This document shows positions 44,676 to 52,811 of a stretch of 64,000 nt of DNA, one piece after another (positions within the stretch are counted from its first letter, which is position 1; each line of letters starts with the position of its first letter). The notes beneath the pieces were generated by a model. That model was not told the DNA's origin and did no database searches. It saw only the letters and a list, made by a program, of their open reading frames with translations. A program made the position numbers and the translations under genes. Source of the stretch: JAHEJA01 sp965656445 (GTDB lineage Bacteria; Pseudomonadota; Alphaproteobacteria; Rhodobacterales; Rhodobacteraceae); assembly GCA_965656445.1 (NCBI GenBank), contig CBFHKO010000003.1:124001-188000 (forward strand). The letters are read 5' to 3'.

Positions 44676-45833
44676 TTATACGTCAATCGTTTGAACTGTT
44701 TTTCCCTTGGCAATCAAAGCGAGCTCACCACGGCAGAGTTTGATCGCCGCTTCACCGAACACTTCGCGTCGCCACCCTGTCAGAGCAGGAACAGACCTGT
44801 CCCCTGCGGCAATAGCATCCAATTCCGAAGATGTCGCAATCAATTTCGCCGCAACGCCAATATTTTCAGTTTGAGCCTTCAACAAGACGCGTAGCAAATC
44901 CGCCAAGGCAGGATTGACCTGAGGTTGGTCTTTTTGCGAGGCAACCTTTGGCAAGGCGGATGCATCCAAGTTTTGCCCGCGTTTCACACTTGCCAAGATA
45001 CCATCAGCAATGTCACCTTTGCGCGCTTCTCTCAGTAACAAGCGCGATCCTTTGAGGTCTTCAAAGCTGGATGGTTTAGTCGAGGCCAGTTCAATCAAGG
45101 CATCATCTTTAAACACACGTGAACGCGGTACATTGCGCTCTTGAGCATAAGCCTCACGGAATTGCGCCAGCTCTTTAACAATCGCCAAAAACCGCGCTGA
45201 ATTTGAGCGCGTTTTCACACGTTTCCAAGCATCCTCAGGTTTGAGAACATAGGTTTCAGGCGCCATCAAAACGGCCAATTCTTCTTTGACCCAACGCGCA
45301 CGCCCTGTGCGTTCTAATTTCTCAGCCAAAAATTCATATATCTGGCGCAAGTGCGTCACATCCGCGAGGGCATATTTCTGTTGCGCCTCGGTCAAAGGAC
45401 GACGTGACCAATCGGTAAACCGAGAGGATTTATCAACGCTATCTTTGGCTATTTTGCGCACCAAGGTTTCATAACCAACCTGCTCGCCAAAACCACAAAC
45501 CATTGCCGCAACTTGGGTATCAAACAATGGTGTTGGAATAACCCCCGCATCGACAAAAAAGATTTCTAAATCCTGACGCGCAGCATGGAACACTTTGACC
45601 ACAGCTTCATTGCGGAACAGCTCATAGAGCGGCTCTAATGACATACCCTCTACCAGAGGATCAACCAACGCGGCATTCTCTTGGCTCGTGCCTGGCATCG
45701 CGATTTGGAGCAAACAGAGTTTGGAATAATAGGTGCGTTCCCGCAAGAATTCCGTATCGACCGTTACATAGTCACAATGAGAGGCCTTTTCACAAAAGGC
45801 GGCGAGGTCTTCGGTCGTTGTAATTATCTGCAT
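44676..45833 (-). CDS. rnd: Ribonuclease D
   Basis: RNase D trims the 3' ends of tRNA precursors and other small RNAs. The 385-residue protein has the DEDD exonuclease motifs: VTVDTEFLRERTYYSKLCLL near residues 20-40, FHAARQDLEIFF near 82, and YALADVTHLRQIYEFL near 155. Two HRDC domains follow (for example VKELAQFREAYAQERNVPRS, then a second in the last 90 residues). Length is normal. Confidence 0.95.
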   Translation of the reverse strand: MQIITTTEDLAAFCEKASHCDYVTVDTEFLRERTYYSKLCLLQIAMPGTSQENAALVDPLVEGMSLEPLYELFRNEAVVKVFHAARQDLEIFFVDAGVIPTPLFDTQVAAMVCGFGEQVGYETLVRKIAKDSVDKSSRFTDWSRRPLTEAQQKYALADVTHLRQIYEFLAEKLERTGRARWVKEELAVLMAPETYVLKPEDAWKRVKTRSNSARFLAIVKELAQFREAYAQERNVPRSRVFKDDALIELASTKPSSFEDLKGSRLLLREARKGDIADGILASVKRGQNLDASALPKVASQKDQPQVNPALADLLRVLLKAQTENIGVAAKLIATSSELDAIAAGDRSVPALTGWRREVFGEAAIKLCRGELALIAKGKTVQTIDV

Positions 45834-45908
45834 TCAGGGTTCTTTTTCGTTAGTATGCTTCCCTTGTGACATTCATAGGTGATTTTTTCGTCAATGAAAA
45901 CACATTGG

Positions 45909-46505
45909 TTAGGAAGTTAAGAATATTGGGTCTTTTTGATTAAGGCAAAAGGCGCGCAAAACAGCCGGATAAAGCTTGTGTTCTTGGATCAAGACCCGCT
46001 CCGCGAGGGTTTGCGCCGTGTCATCTGGCAAGATTGGCACCTCGGCTTGCCCCAAGATTGGGCCATCGTCTAGCTTGGGCGTGACTTCATGAACGGTGCA
46101 TCCCGCGATATCATCCCCCGCATCTAACGCGCGTTGATGAGTGTGCAAGCCTTTGTATTTGGGTAACAAAGAAGGATGAATGTTCAACATACGCCCAGCC
46201 CATGGCGTGATAAAGCGATCCGTTAGAACACGCATAAACCCCGCAAGGCAAATCACATCCAGCTCATAAGGCGCGAGTGTTTTCAAAAGCTGATCTTCAA
46301 ATGCGGCGCGATCCGCGCCATAAGGTCTGTGATCAACAGCTTCGCAGGACACACCGAGAGCGGCGGCTTTGGCAAGGCCACCAGCATCTGCGGAATTGGC
46401 CAAGACGACAACCGGTTTCGCCGGATGGTCCGCGCTCATGCTTTCCACGAGGCGCACCATATTTGATCCACCTCCTGAAATCAGAATGCCAACGCGTTTG
46501 CTCAC
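45909..46505 (-). CDS. purN: Phosphoribosylglycinamide formyltransferase
   Basis: PurN formylates GAR with 10-formyl-THF, the third purine step. The 198-residue protein has VGILISGGGSNMVRLVE, the catalytic block ICLAGFMRVLTDRFITPW, and LNIHPSLLPKYKGLHTHQRA with the active-site histidine. CTVHEVTPKLDDGPIL holds the essential aspartate. The start is a GTG at 46505 whose bases overlap the purM stop (GTGA), so the two are coupled. Confidence 0.96.
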   Translation of the reverse strand: MSKRVGILISGGGSNMVRLVESMSADHPAKPVVVLANSADAGGLAKAAALGVSCEAVDHRPYGADRAAFEDQLLKTLAPYELDVICLAGFMRVLTDRFITPWAGRMLNIHPSLLPKYKGLHTHQRALDAGDDIAGCTVHEVTPKLDDGPILGQAEVPILPDDTAQTLAERVLIQEHKLYPAVLRAFCLNQKDPIFLTS

Positions 46506-47548
46506 GCAAGCGATCCTTTGTATTCAACACGTGCCGTATCCGTGACCGTTCCGATCTCGTAAACGGTCTCACCTGCACCTTCGAGTGCAGCGGCAACGCC
46601 TTGGGCTTGATCGGCATCCACGATCACAACCATTCCCAAACCACAGTTAAAAGTTTTCAACATTTCAGCGGCGCTGATGCTGCCCTGCGCCTGTAGCCAG
46701 CCAAACACAGCAGGAAGCTCCCAAGCGTCCAAATTGATCTCAATCCCCTGCCCTTCATTCAAAGCACGCGGGATATTCTCGCTCAAGCCACCGCCTGTAA
46801 TATGGGTGAACCCATGCACGCCACCCGCTTTTATCGCGCTCATGCATTGTTTGACATAAAGCCGTGTTGGCGCAAGCAAAGCTTGACCCAATGTGCCCTC
46901 AGAAAACGGCGATTGATCGGCCCATGACAAGCCAGAGTGCTCAACCAATTTACGCACAAGGGAATAGCCATTGGAATGCACACCACTTGAGGGCAGCGCC
47001 AAGAGCACATCCCCAACGCTCACATTCTCAGGCAAGCTTTGACCGCGCTCCATTGCGCCCACGGCAAAACCTGCAAGGTCGAAATCACCGTCGTGATACA
47101 TGCCTGGCATCTCAGCAGTTTCGCCGCCGACCAAGGCACATCCAGATTGCACACAGCCCTCAGCGATACCTTCAACAATCACAGCGGCCGCATCGACATC
47201 TAATTTGCCCGTTGCAAAGTAATCCAAAAACAACAAAGGCTCAGCGCCCTGACAAATCAAATCGTTCACACACATGGCCACCAAATCGATGCCGATTGTG
47301 CTAAATTCACCGGTATCAATTGCGATGCGCAGCTTGGTGCCAACACCATCTGTTGCAGAGACCAAAATCGGATCTTCATAGCCTGCAGCCTTGAGGTCAA
47401 ACAAGCCACCAAAGCCCCCTAGTCCCGACATCACACCCGCACGATTGGTTCGTTTCGCAGCCGGTTTAATGCGTTCTACAAGCGCGTTGCCTGCATCGAT
47501 ATCTACACCTGCCGCAGCATAGGTTAACCCATTCGTGTCAGTCGTCAT
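46502..47548 (-). CDS. purM: Phosphoribosylformylglycinamidine cyclo-ligase
   Basis: PurM closes the imidazole ring to AIR. The 348-residue protein has GLTYAAAGVDIDAGNALVER, the ATP loop GLGGFGGLFDL, VSATDGVGTKLRIA, VGGETAEMPGMY, and THITGGGLSENIPRAL. The ATG at 47548 has AAGGAA upstream and gives the usual N-terminus; a longer in-frame form is not needed. It is followed directly by purN. Confidence 0.97.
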   Translation of the reverse strand: MTTDTNGLTYAAAGVDIDAGNALVERIKPAAKRTNRAGVMSGLGGFGGLFDLKAAGYEDPILVSATDGVGTKLRIAIDTGEFSTIGIDLVAMCVNDLICQGAEPLLFLDYFATGKLDVDAAAVIVEGIAEGCVQSGCALVGGETAEMPGMYHDGDFDLAGFAVGAMERGQSLPENVSVGDVLLALPSSGVHSNGYSLVRKLVEHSGLSWADQSPFSEGTLGQALLAPTRLYVKQCMSAIKAGGVHGFTHITGGGLSENIPRALNEGQGIEINLDAWELPAVFGWLQAQGSISAAEMLKTFNCGLGMVVIVDADQAQGVAAALEGAGETVYEIGTVTDTARVEYKGSLA

Positions 47549-47652
47549 CTGTCGTTCCTTTGTTCGTTGGCGTCGCCTTAACGGATTGTGCAATAACATT
47601 CAATCTCAGACTTGACCTCGCCGTTACATATGCTAGCAGTACGAGCAAGGTA

Positions 47653-47728
47653 GGGCCTGTAGCTCAATGGTTAGAGCAGAGTGCTCATAACGCTTTGGTT
47701 GGGGGTTCAAGTCCCTCCAGGCCTACCA
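47653..47728 (+). tRNA. tRNA with anticodon CAU (elongator Met or lysidine-type Ile2)
   Basis: 76 bases with CCA encoded. The acceptor GGGCCTG pairs with CAGGCCT (G-U at the end); the D arm is GCTCAATGGTTAGAGC; the anticodon loop is CTCATAA; the T arm lies around GGTTCAAGTCC. It is not an initiator tRNA, since it lacks the three G-C pairs in the anticodon stem. The D arm, TTGGT variable region and T arm resemble E. coli ileX more than metT, so an Ile2 identity with lysidine modification is quite possible. Confidence 0.93.
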
Positions 47729-47734
47729 ATTTCC

Positions 47735-49039
47735 TCAAACGCGAATAGTCAATTCGACCAAGAGCCCACCAAGCCGTTCGCTATGATCCAATCGGATTGA
47801 TCCCCCATGTGCCCGCGCAATATCCGCCGCAATCGAGAGGCCCAATCCGACGCCGCTCCCTTTGTTTTGGTTGCGCGAGGGATCCAGCCGCACAAATGGT
47901 TTCAAGGCCTCTTCGCGCTTTTTCTTGGGAATACCGGGGCCATTATCCTCAACCCAAATAGTGAGGCTTTTGTCGGTCAACTTGGCTGATATTTCTGAAA
48001 ACTCTGCGTAGCGTGTCGCATTGTTAATCAGATTGTCTAAAGCACGCCGCAGCGCCGTTGTTTTGAGGTAAACGGGGTGAGATTGCGCAAGGGGGGCATA
48101 GGTTACCTTATGCCCACCACGACGCGCATCCTCGATCACAGTGGATAAAAATGCATTCACATCGATGCGCTCACTGGTGCCCCCGTCTTGCGTTTGATCC
48201 CGTGCAAAGCTGAGGAATTCATCAAGCAGGCGACGCATATCTTCGACATCACGCTCAAGCGGTTCTCGATCTTCAGGCTCAAGAAACGACAAACCCAGTT
48301 TGAGACGGGTCAAAGGTGTGCGCAGATCATGCGAGACCCCTGATAAAATCATTGTGCGCTGTTCCAAATGTCGCTCAATTCGCGCGCGCATATCCAAAAA
48401 GGCCAAACCAGCAGAGCGCACTTCAATCGCGCCCGTAGGTCGAAATGGAATGCTATGCCCACGCCCAAAGGCATCGGCGGCGCGGGCAAGACGTTTGATG
48501 GGGCGCAACTGGTTGCGCAGATAGATAAAGGCAATGATCGTGAACAAGGCACCAAAGACCAACATATTCACAATCAATTGATGCGGATTAGAGGCGGAGA
48601 CTTTGTTTCGGCGAAAGGTCAAAATATAATCCTGATCTTGGATGCTCATATAGATCCGCACCCATCGATCATCGGGCAGGTCAATCGCCTCGACCCCGTT
48701 TACAGCGCCCAAAAGACGGCGCACAATAATCCCGGAGAAATCATAAAACCGATGACGTTCCTCAAATTCCACGATGTCGGGATCAACAGGCTCAATCGCG
48801 ATTTTCAGCACATTACCAAGGCGTTGCGCGTCGTCTTTCCCCTCCGCATCAATGGTATTGGCAAGCAGCCGCACTTCATTCACCAAAGATGACGTCATTT
48901 GATGCGTGACATCTTCAAAATGACGTTGGACAAAAACAATCGACACGATCAATTGCAAGAAAACAATCGGCAGAACCAAGATAAGTGCCGCACGGCCATA
49001 GAGGCTTTTGGGAAGATATGATTTGATCCATTGAAACAT
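47735..49039 (-). CDS. EnvZ-type sensor histidine kinase, without adjacent regulator
   Basis: The 434-residue protein has two membrane helices (about residues 14-35 and 155-175) bracketing a periplasmic domain, and a HAMP linker near 175-230. The HisKA box ILSGVSHDLRTPLTRLKLGL holds the phosphoacceptor histidine, and HATPase motifs NLINNATRYA, VEDNGPGIP and GSGVGLGLSIAADIA follow. EnvZ-like kinases respond to osmolarity or pH through OmpR-like partners. No response-regulator gene adjoins it here: tRNA-CAU lies at one side and a divergent hydrolase at the other. Confidence 0.92.
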   Translation of the reverse strand: MFQWIKSYLPKSLYGRAALILVLPIVFLQLIVSIVFVQRHFEDVTHQMTSSLVNEVRLLANTIDAEGKDDAQRLGNVLKIAIEPVDPDIVEFEERHRFYDFSGIIVRRLLGAVNGVEAIDLPDDRWVRIYMSIQDQDYILTFRRNKVSASNPHQLIVNMLVFGALFTIIAFIYLRNQLRPIKRLARAADAFGRGHSIPFRPTGAIEVRSAGLAFLDMRARIERHLEQRTMILSGVSHDLRTPLTRLKLGLSFLEPEDREPLERDVEDMRRLLDEFLSFARDQTQDGGTSERIDVNAFLSTVIEDARRGGHKVTYAPLAQSHPVYLKTTALRRALDNLINNATRYAEFSEISAKLTDKSLTIWVEDNGPGIPKKKREEALKPFVRLDPSRNQNKGSGVGLGLSIAADIARAHGGSIRLDHSERLGGLLVELTIRV

Positions 49040-49081
49040 AGCTCTTAGATGTAAAGCCTAAGCCGCCAAAGGGGAATAGAA

Positions 49082-50005
49082 ATGTCATCAGAGCTGGATC
49101 AATTTAATCCCCCCGTTGGGGCGTGCATCGAGCTTGCTCAAAATGTACGGCGGATCATAGCCCCTAACCCATCCCCTATGACCTATCGCGGCACGAACAC
49201 ATATCTGATTGGCACCCGAGACATCGCTGTAATCGACCCGGGGCCAGAGGATAACGCACATTTGACCGCAATCCTTGACGCCGTTCCAGAGGGCGGGACC
49301 CTCACTCATATCATCGTGACCCATTCTCATAGCGACCATTCCCCTTTGGCCAAACGATTGTCTCAGGCGACAGGCGCGCCGATTTACGCCTTTGGCCCCT
49401 CTGATGCAGGGCGCAGCGCCGTAATGACCGACTTGATTGCGCAAGGCTATGCAGGCGGCGGCGAAGGAATTGATACCTCCTTTGTCCCAGTTATCTGTGT
49501 GACAGATGGGGATCGCATCACGATTGATGGACTGGAGCTCGAGGTGCTCCATACACCGGGGCATATGGGCAATCATATTTGCTTGGCCATGGGAACCGCG
49601 CTCTTTAGCGGAGACCATGTGATGGGCTGGGCCAGCTCAATGGTGTCGCCGCCTGATGGGGATCTCACCGATTTTATGGCCTCTTGTCATAAACTTAGCC
49701 GCAGGCAATGGTCCGTGTTTTATCCAGGGCATGGAGATATCATTCAAACCCCAAACGACCGCCTCGATTGGCTTGTATCGCATCGCAAATCGCGGGAGGC
49801 TGATATTTTGACCTGCCTGCAGCAAGGAGCCAAGACACCAAGAGGTCTCGCCGAAGCCATTTACAAAGAGACCCCTCCGGCCCTCCTTGGGGCTGCGACG
49901 CGAAACGTCTTTGCGCACTTGGTTGATCTTTCGCAACGCGGGTTGGTCCAAACGCTTGGCACCCTCTCAGCTGAGGCGAAATTTACCCTTAAAATCAAAG
50001 AGTAA
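49082..50005 (+). CDS. Metallo-beta-lactamase-fold hydrolase, LACTB2 type
   Basis: The 307-residue protein has the metal motif THSHSDHS at residues 80-87, then VLHTPGHMGNHI with further histidines, LFSGDHVMGW, and FYPGHGD. The last 60 residues form a winged-helix C-terminal domain (RGLAEAIYKETPPALLGAAT), typical of the LACTB2/beta-lactamase-like group, some of which are RNA endonucleases and others thioester hydrolases. A GGGGAA precedes the ATG. It is divergent from the EnvZ-type kinase over 42 bases. Confidence 0.9.
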   Translation: MSSELDQFNPPVGACIELAQNVRRIIAPNPSPMTYRGTNTYLIGTRDIAVIDPGPEDNAHLTAILDAVPEGGTLTHIIVTHSHSDHSPLAKRLSQATGAPIYAFGPSDAGRSAVMTDLIAQGYAGGGEGIDTSFVPVICVTDGDRITIDGLELEVLHTPGHMGNHICLAMGTALFSGDHVMGWASSMVSPPDGDLTDFMASCHKLSRRQWSVFYPGHGDIIQTPNDRLDWLVSHRKSREADILTCLQQGAKTPRGLAEAIYKETPPALLGAATRNVFAHLVDLSQRGLVQTLGTLSAEAKFTLKIKE

Positions 50006-50078
50006 AACTTTTTTGCAAAAAATCGGAAAAAGCCTCTGGACGTCCATGAAACCTATTGCTATATCCCCCAACACAAGT

Positions 50079-50153
50079 TCCGGCGTAGCTCAGCGGTAGA
50101 GCAGTTGACTGTTAATCAATTGGTCGTAGGTTCGATCCCTACCGCCGGAGCCA
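50079..50153 (+). tRNA. tRNA-Asn (anticodon GUU)
   Basis: 75 bases with CCA encoded. The acceptor TCCGGCG pairs with CGCCGGA; the D arm is GCTCAGCGGTAGAGC; the anticodon arm GTTGA-CTGTTAA-TCAAT carries GUU; the T arm lies around GGTTCGATCCC. A truncated foreign-looking gene lies just downstream, so the site may have served for integration. Confidence 0.96.
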
Positions 50154-50294
50154 AATTTCCCACAGATTGAAAATTTGGTTAAACACTTGAAAAAGTGTGA
50201 GCCGTTCACGCGAATACATGCCACATTTGAGTGGATGAACCCATATAATCCAGCGCTTCCGCCAGAACACCGATGGACGTGTCCGTTTACCTTA

Positions 50295-51317
50295 TTACAA
50301 CAAATCAATGTCATCCTGTGTGACGGTATAAGTCGCTGTAAATTCAACAGTATCGCCGGGGCCGATTGACGCCATCTTACCATTAGTGATCGTCGTATCC
50401 AAATCCGTTTGAGGATCCACATTTTCGACAATTCTGCTAAATGTTGGTACAGGCGCCGTCCCTTTTCCACGATGGTCATCAGATAATTCTATGTCATTGA
50501 AAATAGCCCGACTATTATTTTTGACAGTATATACATAAGTGATTTCTTGGCCCACACTTACAGACACATTTTCTTTATTAGAAGTTTTTATTACGGACAA
50601 TGGCCTTGGCCCTCCGAAAACCTCAACTTCTGCCATGTGAAGCTGTCTATTTGTATACTTATTAGTAGGAAGTGGATTCCCGACTAGCTGCACACGCACG
50701 TAACGGCCCTCTACGTTTGCACTGGACAGATCCAATTCGTAATTAACAAACCCCCTTGTAACACTAATTTCGGTGATGTCCGCACCTGTGTAGTTATTCG
50801 TGCCTAATGTGGTGCTGTTCGTATAAGGAGCCATGTAAGAAGCGGGATTATCAGAACTCATATAATAGACATGTCCACCATTCGTATTCATTTGTCTAAT
50901 AGCGGCCTCAATCCCTGCTCGACTGATAGCTGTGTTTTCCGTTGTGCCATCAGTATTTAAAAAAGGGTCTTTAGAAATAAAAACATAGAAATTGATTAAC
51001 CGATTTATTGTATTGCCGGTGCGATTATGAATCTTAATTTTGTTTATCTTATCGACTTGGGTCAGATCAACTTGCCACCAGTTCCCCAATTTAGCCTTAT
51101 CACTGTGCTGAATGTGTTCACCGCTTCCCCACACTCCACTTGTAACTCCATCAATTGCGTTTTTGGCATCACCGCCTGGGTTACTATAAGTTGACCCTTG
51201 CGATGCCTTCGAATCTAAAGCCTCTAGCGCAAGGTTTAAATCACTTGATCCTGCGCTGCTAGCATTTAAAAACGCCACGGATAGAAAAAGAGCCAAAATT
51301 TGAAATGTTGAACGCAT
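50295..51317 (-). CDS. Exported discoidin-type (F5/8 type C) protein with DUF11-like module, 3'-truncated
   Basis: From the ATG at 51317 the 340-residue product starts with a Sec signal peptide (RSTFQILALFLSVAFLNASS). A galactose-binding-like domain follows (AIDGVTSGVWGSGEHIQHSD, NWWQVDLTQVDKINKIKIHN, YVRVQLVGNPLP). Near residue 245 a DUF11-like surface-repeat module begins (VSVGQEITYVYTVKNNSRAI) and stops at TVTQDDIDLL, where such modules normally continue into further repeats. It is therefore probably the N-terminal stump of a large adhesin. Base composition is richer in A and T than the neighbours. An alternative start at 51359 adds 14 residues. Confidence 0.75.
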   Translation of the reverse strand: MRSTFQILALFLSVAFLNASSAGSSDLNLALEALDSKASQGSTYSNPGGDAKNAIDGVTSGVWGSGEHIQHSDKAKLGNWWQVDLTQVDKINKIKIHNRTGNTINRLINFYVFISKDPFLNTDGTTENTAISRAGIEAAIRQMNTNGGHVYYMSSDNPASYMAPYTNSTTLGTNNYTGADITEISVTRGFVNYELDLSSANVEGRYVRVQLVGNPLPTNKYTNRQLHMAEVEVFGGPRPLSVIKTSNKENVSVSVGQEITYVYTVKNNSRAIFNDIELSDDHRGKGTAPVPTFSRIVENVDPQTDLDTTITNGKMASIGPGDTVEFTATYTVTQDDIDLL

Positions 51318-51406
51318 ACCACCAGACCGCAACTGTGTAAGAATGTTTGAGGATGTCATATCCAATGTGTGTCACACTTATACAGGAGGCACATTCTGTC
51401 AAGGTG

Positions 51407-51550
51407 ATGGCATCTAAGCCTGTCACGAAAATCACGAGGTTTGCAGTTGCGCAACGCATTTTGAAAAAATGGTCCACATCCCCCCTTGATTTTTCCGACC
51501 AAATCAATCAGGTAATCGCGAATTTTTGGATAAGAGAGGACGAAACATGA
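51407..51550 (+). CDS. Possible 47-residue protein overlapping the SbtA-like gene
   Basis: A frame starting ASKPVTKITRFAVAQRILKK (after the initial Met) ends at TGA overlapping the next ATG (ATGA), as in coupled genes. The product would be basic then acidic, with no membrane segment. An AGGAGG is present but about 17 bases before the ATG, too far to be convincing. It could instead be untranslated leader. I recognise no family. Confidence 0.3.
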   Translation: MASKPVTKITRFAVAQRILKKWSTSPLDFSDQINQVIANFWIREDET

Positions 51551-52521
51551 GCGGATCATTGGAATTACTTGCAAATAATTTACTGGCCCCGACAATCCTG
51601 TTCTTTATCCTCGGAGCCTTTGCCGCCTTTGTGCGCAGTGATCTCTCTATCCCGAAAGGGGCCGCAAAGGTCATGTCGATTTACCTGCTCTTTGCAATTG
51701 GGTTTAAAGGCGGCGTTGGGATATCGCAGAGTGGGATATCCTCCGATTTATTCGCCAATATGTTTGCCGGCGTGATCCTAAGCTTTGTCTTGCCCTTTGT
51801 TGCCTATTGGTTGATCAAGCTTTTGACCAAATTGGACGACATGAATGCCGCCGCTGTTGCAGGCCATTATGGGTCCATTTCGATTGTTACCTTTGTCACA
51901 GCCGTCAGCATATTAGAGAGCTCAGGCATTGCCGCAGAAAGCTACATGGTTGCGATTGCCGCCGTGATGGAGGTTCCTGCGATTATGTCTGCGCTTTGGT
52001 TGGCCTCGCGCACATCAAGTTCAGCAAATGACAACAAGTCAGAGCTATATCGCGACATCCTTGCCAATGGGTCCATCGTTTTGCTGGTTGGCTCATTTAT
52101 CATCGGGGCGATAACGGGCACAGATGGCATGACGGAATTGAACCCCTTCATCGCTGTTCCATTTACGGGTGTGTTGTGTTTGTTCTTGTTGGACATGGGA
52201 TTGTCCGCAGGTCGATCCTTGATGAAAAATCGCGGGGACATTTCGACAGGGCTTATTTTATTTGGCTGTATTATGCCCATGGTTGGCTCGGTGATTGGGT
52301 TGTTGGCCGCTATGATGACAGGCTTGTCTTATGGTGGCACCTTCTTGATGATGGTGCTCTCTGCCTCGGCAAGTTACATCGCGGTGCCTGCGGCCATGCA
52401 GATTGCATTGCCAGATGCGAAGTCGGGAATTTATCTATCCCTCTCGCTTGGGATCACCTTCCCGTTCAACCTCACGGTTGGCCTACCGCTATATATGTAT
52501 CTCGCAAGTTTGGTGACGTAA
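51547..52521 (+). CDS. SbtA-like sodium-dependent bicarbonate transporter family permease
   Basis: The 324-residue membrane protein has about ten helices. LLAPTILFFILGAFAAFVRS at the N-terminus, AIGFKGGVGISQSG near residue 52, DDMNAAAVAGHYGSISIVTF, and SASYIAVPAAMQIALPDAKS near the end match the DUF897/SbtA superfamily. Cyanobacterial SbtA brings in bicarbonate with sodium. In a heterotroph it might feed anaplerotic or biosynthetic carboxylations; substrate is inferred only. The usual PII-like partner SbtB is not found next to it. A GAGAGGACG precedes the ATG. Confidence 0.87.
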   Translation: MSGSLELLANNLLAPTILFFILGAFAAFVRSDLSIPKGAAKVMSIYLLFAIGFKGGVGISQSGISSDLFANMFAGVILSFVLPFVAYWLIKLLTKLDDMNAAAVAGHYGSISIVTFVTAVSILESSGIAAESYMVAIAAVMEVPAIMSALWLASRTSSSANDNKSELYRDILANGSIVLLVGSFIIGAITGTDGMTELNPFIAVPFTGVLCLFLLDMGLSAGRSLMKNRGDISTGLILFGCIMPMVGSVIGLLAAMMTGLSYGGTFLMMVLSASASYIAVPAAMQIALPDAKSGIYLSLSLGITFPFNLTVGLPLYMYLASLVT

Positions 52522-52602
52522 GTTAATCTTTCTAAACGGCGCTTGTCGAATGACATAATCCCCCTAGATGCTGGGTATCGAGAGCATTTAAAGAGGTAAA
52601 TC

Positions 52603-52707
52603 ATGTCGAATAATTCAAGCGATCTCAAGGGGCTAGGTCTTGCCTTTCTTATCATTGCCGGTCTCATGGTCGGTATTCCGTTTTTGTTGATGTTTGCCGT
52701 CACCTAA
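52603..52707 (+). CDS. 34-residue single-pass membrane microprotein
   Basis: The frame begins SNNSSDLKGLGLAFLIIAGL (after Met) and has one hydrophobic helix from about residue 10 to the end. AAGAGGTAAATC before the ATG is a good ribosome binding site, and a strong terminator follows the stop directly, so the gene looks real. No family is recognised. It stands alone between the SbtA-like permease and manC. Confidence 0.65.
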   Translation: MSNNSSDLKGLGLAFLIIAGLMVGIPFLLMFAVT

Positions 52708-52712
52708 ATATT

Positions 52713-52755
52713 AAACTGGACCACGGCTTCTGCGCGTTTGGTCCAGTTTCCTTTT
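52713..52755 (+). terminator. Rho-independent terminator
   Basis: AAACTGGACC pairs with GGTCCAGTTT over an 17-base loop, followed by CCTTTT. It begins six bases after the 34-residue gene, ending that unit before manC. Confidence 0.85.
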
Positions 52756-52811
52756 ACAAATTAAATAAATTTTTACGAAACTGGCGTTGTCTACTGAAAA
52801 AGAGGTAGACC

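Noticed and set aside
50090..50479. A 129-codon minus-strand frame ending in tRNA-Asn
   Set aside because: It is out of frame with the discoidin-type gene, runs antisense through the tRNA and has no protein features.
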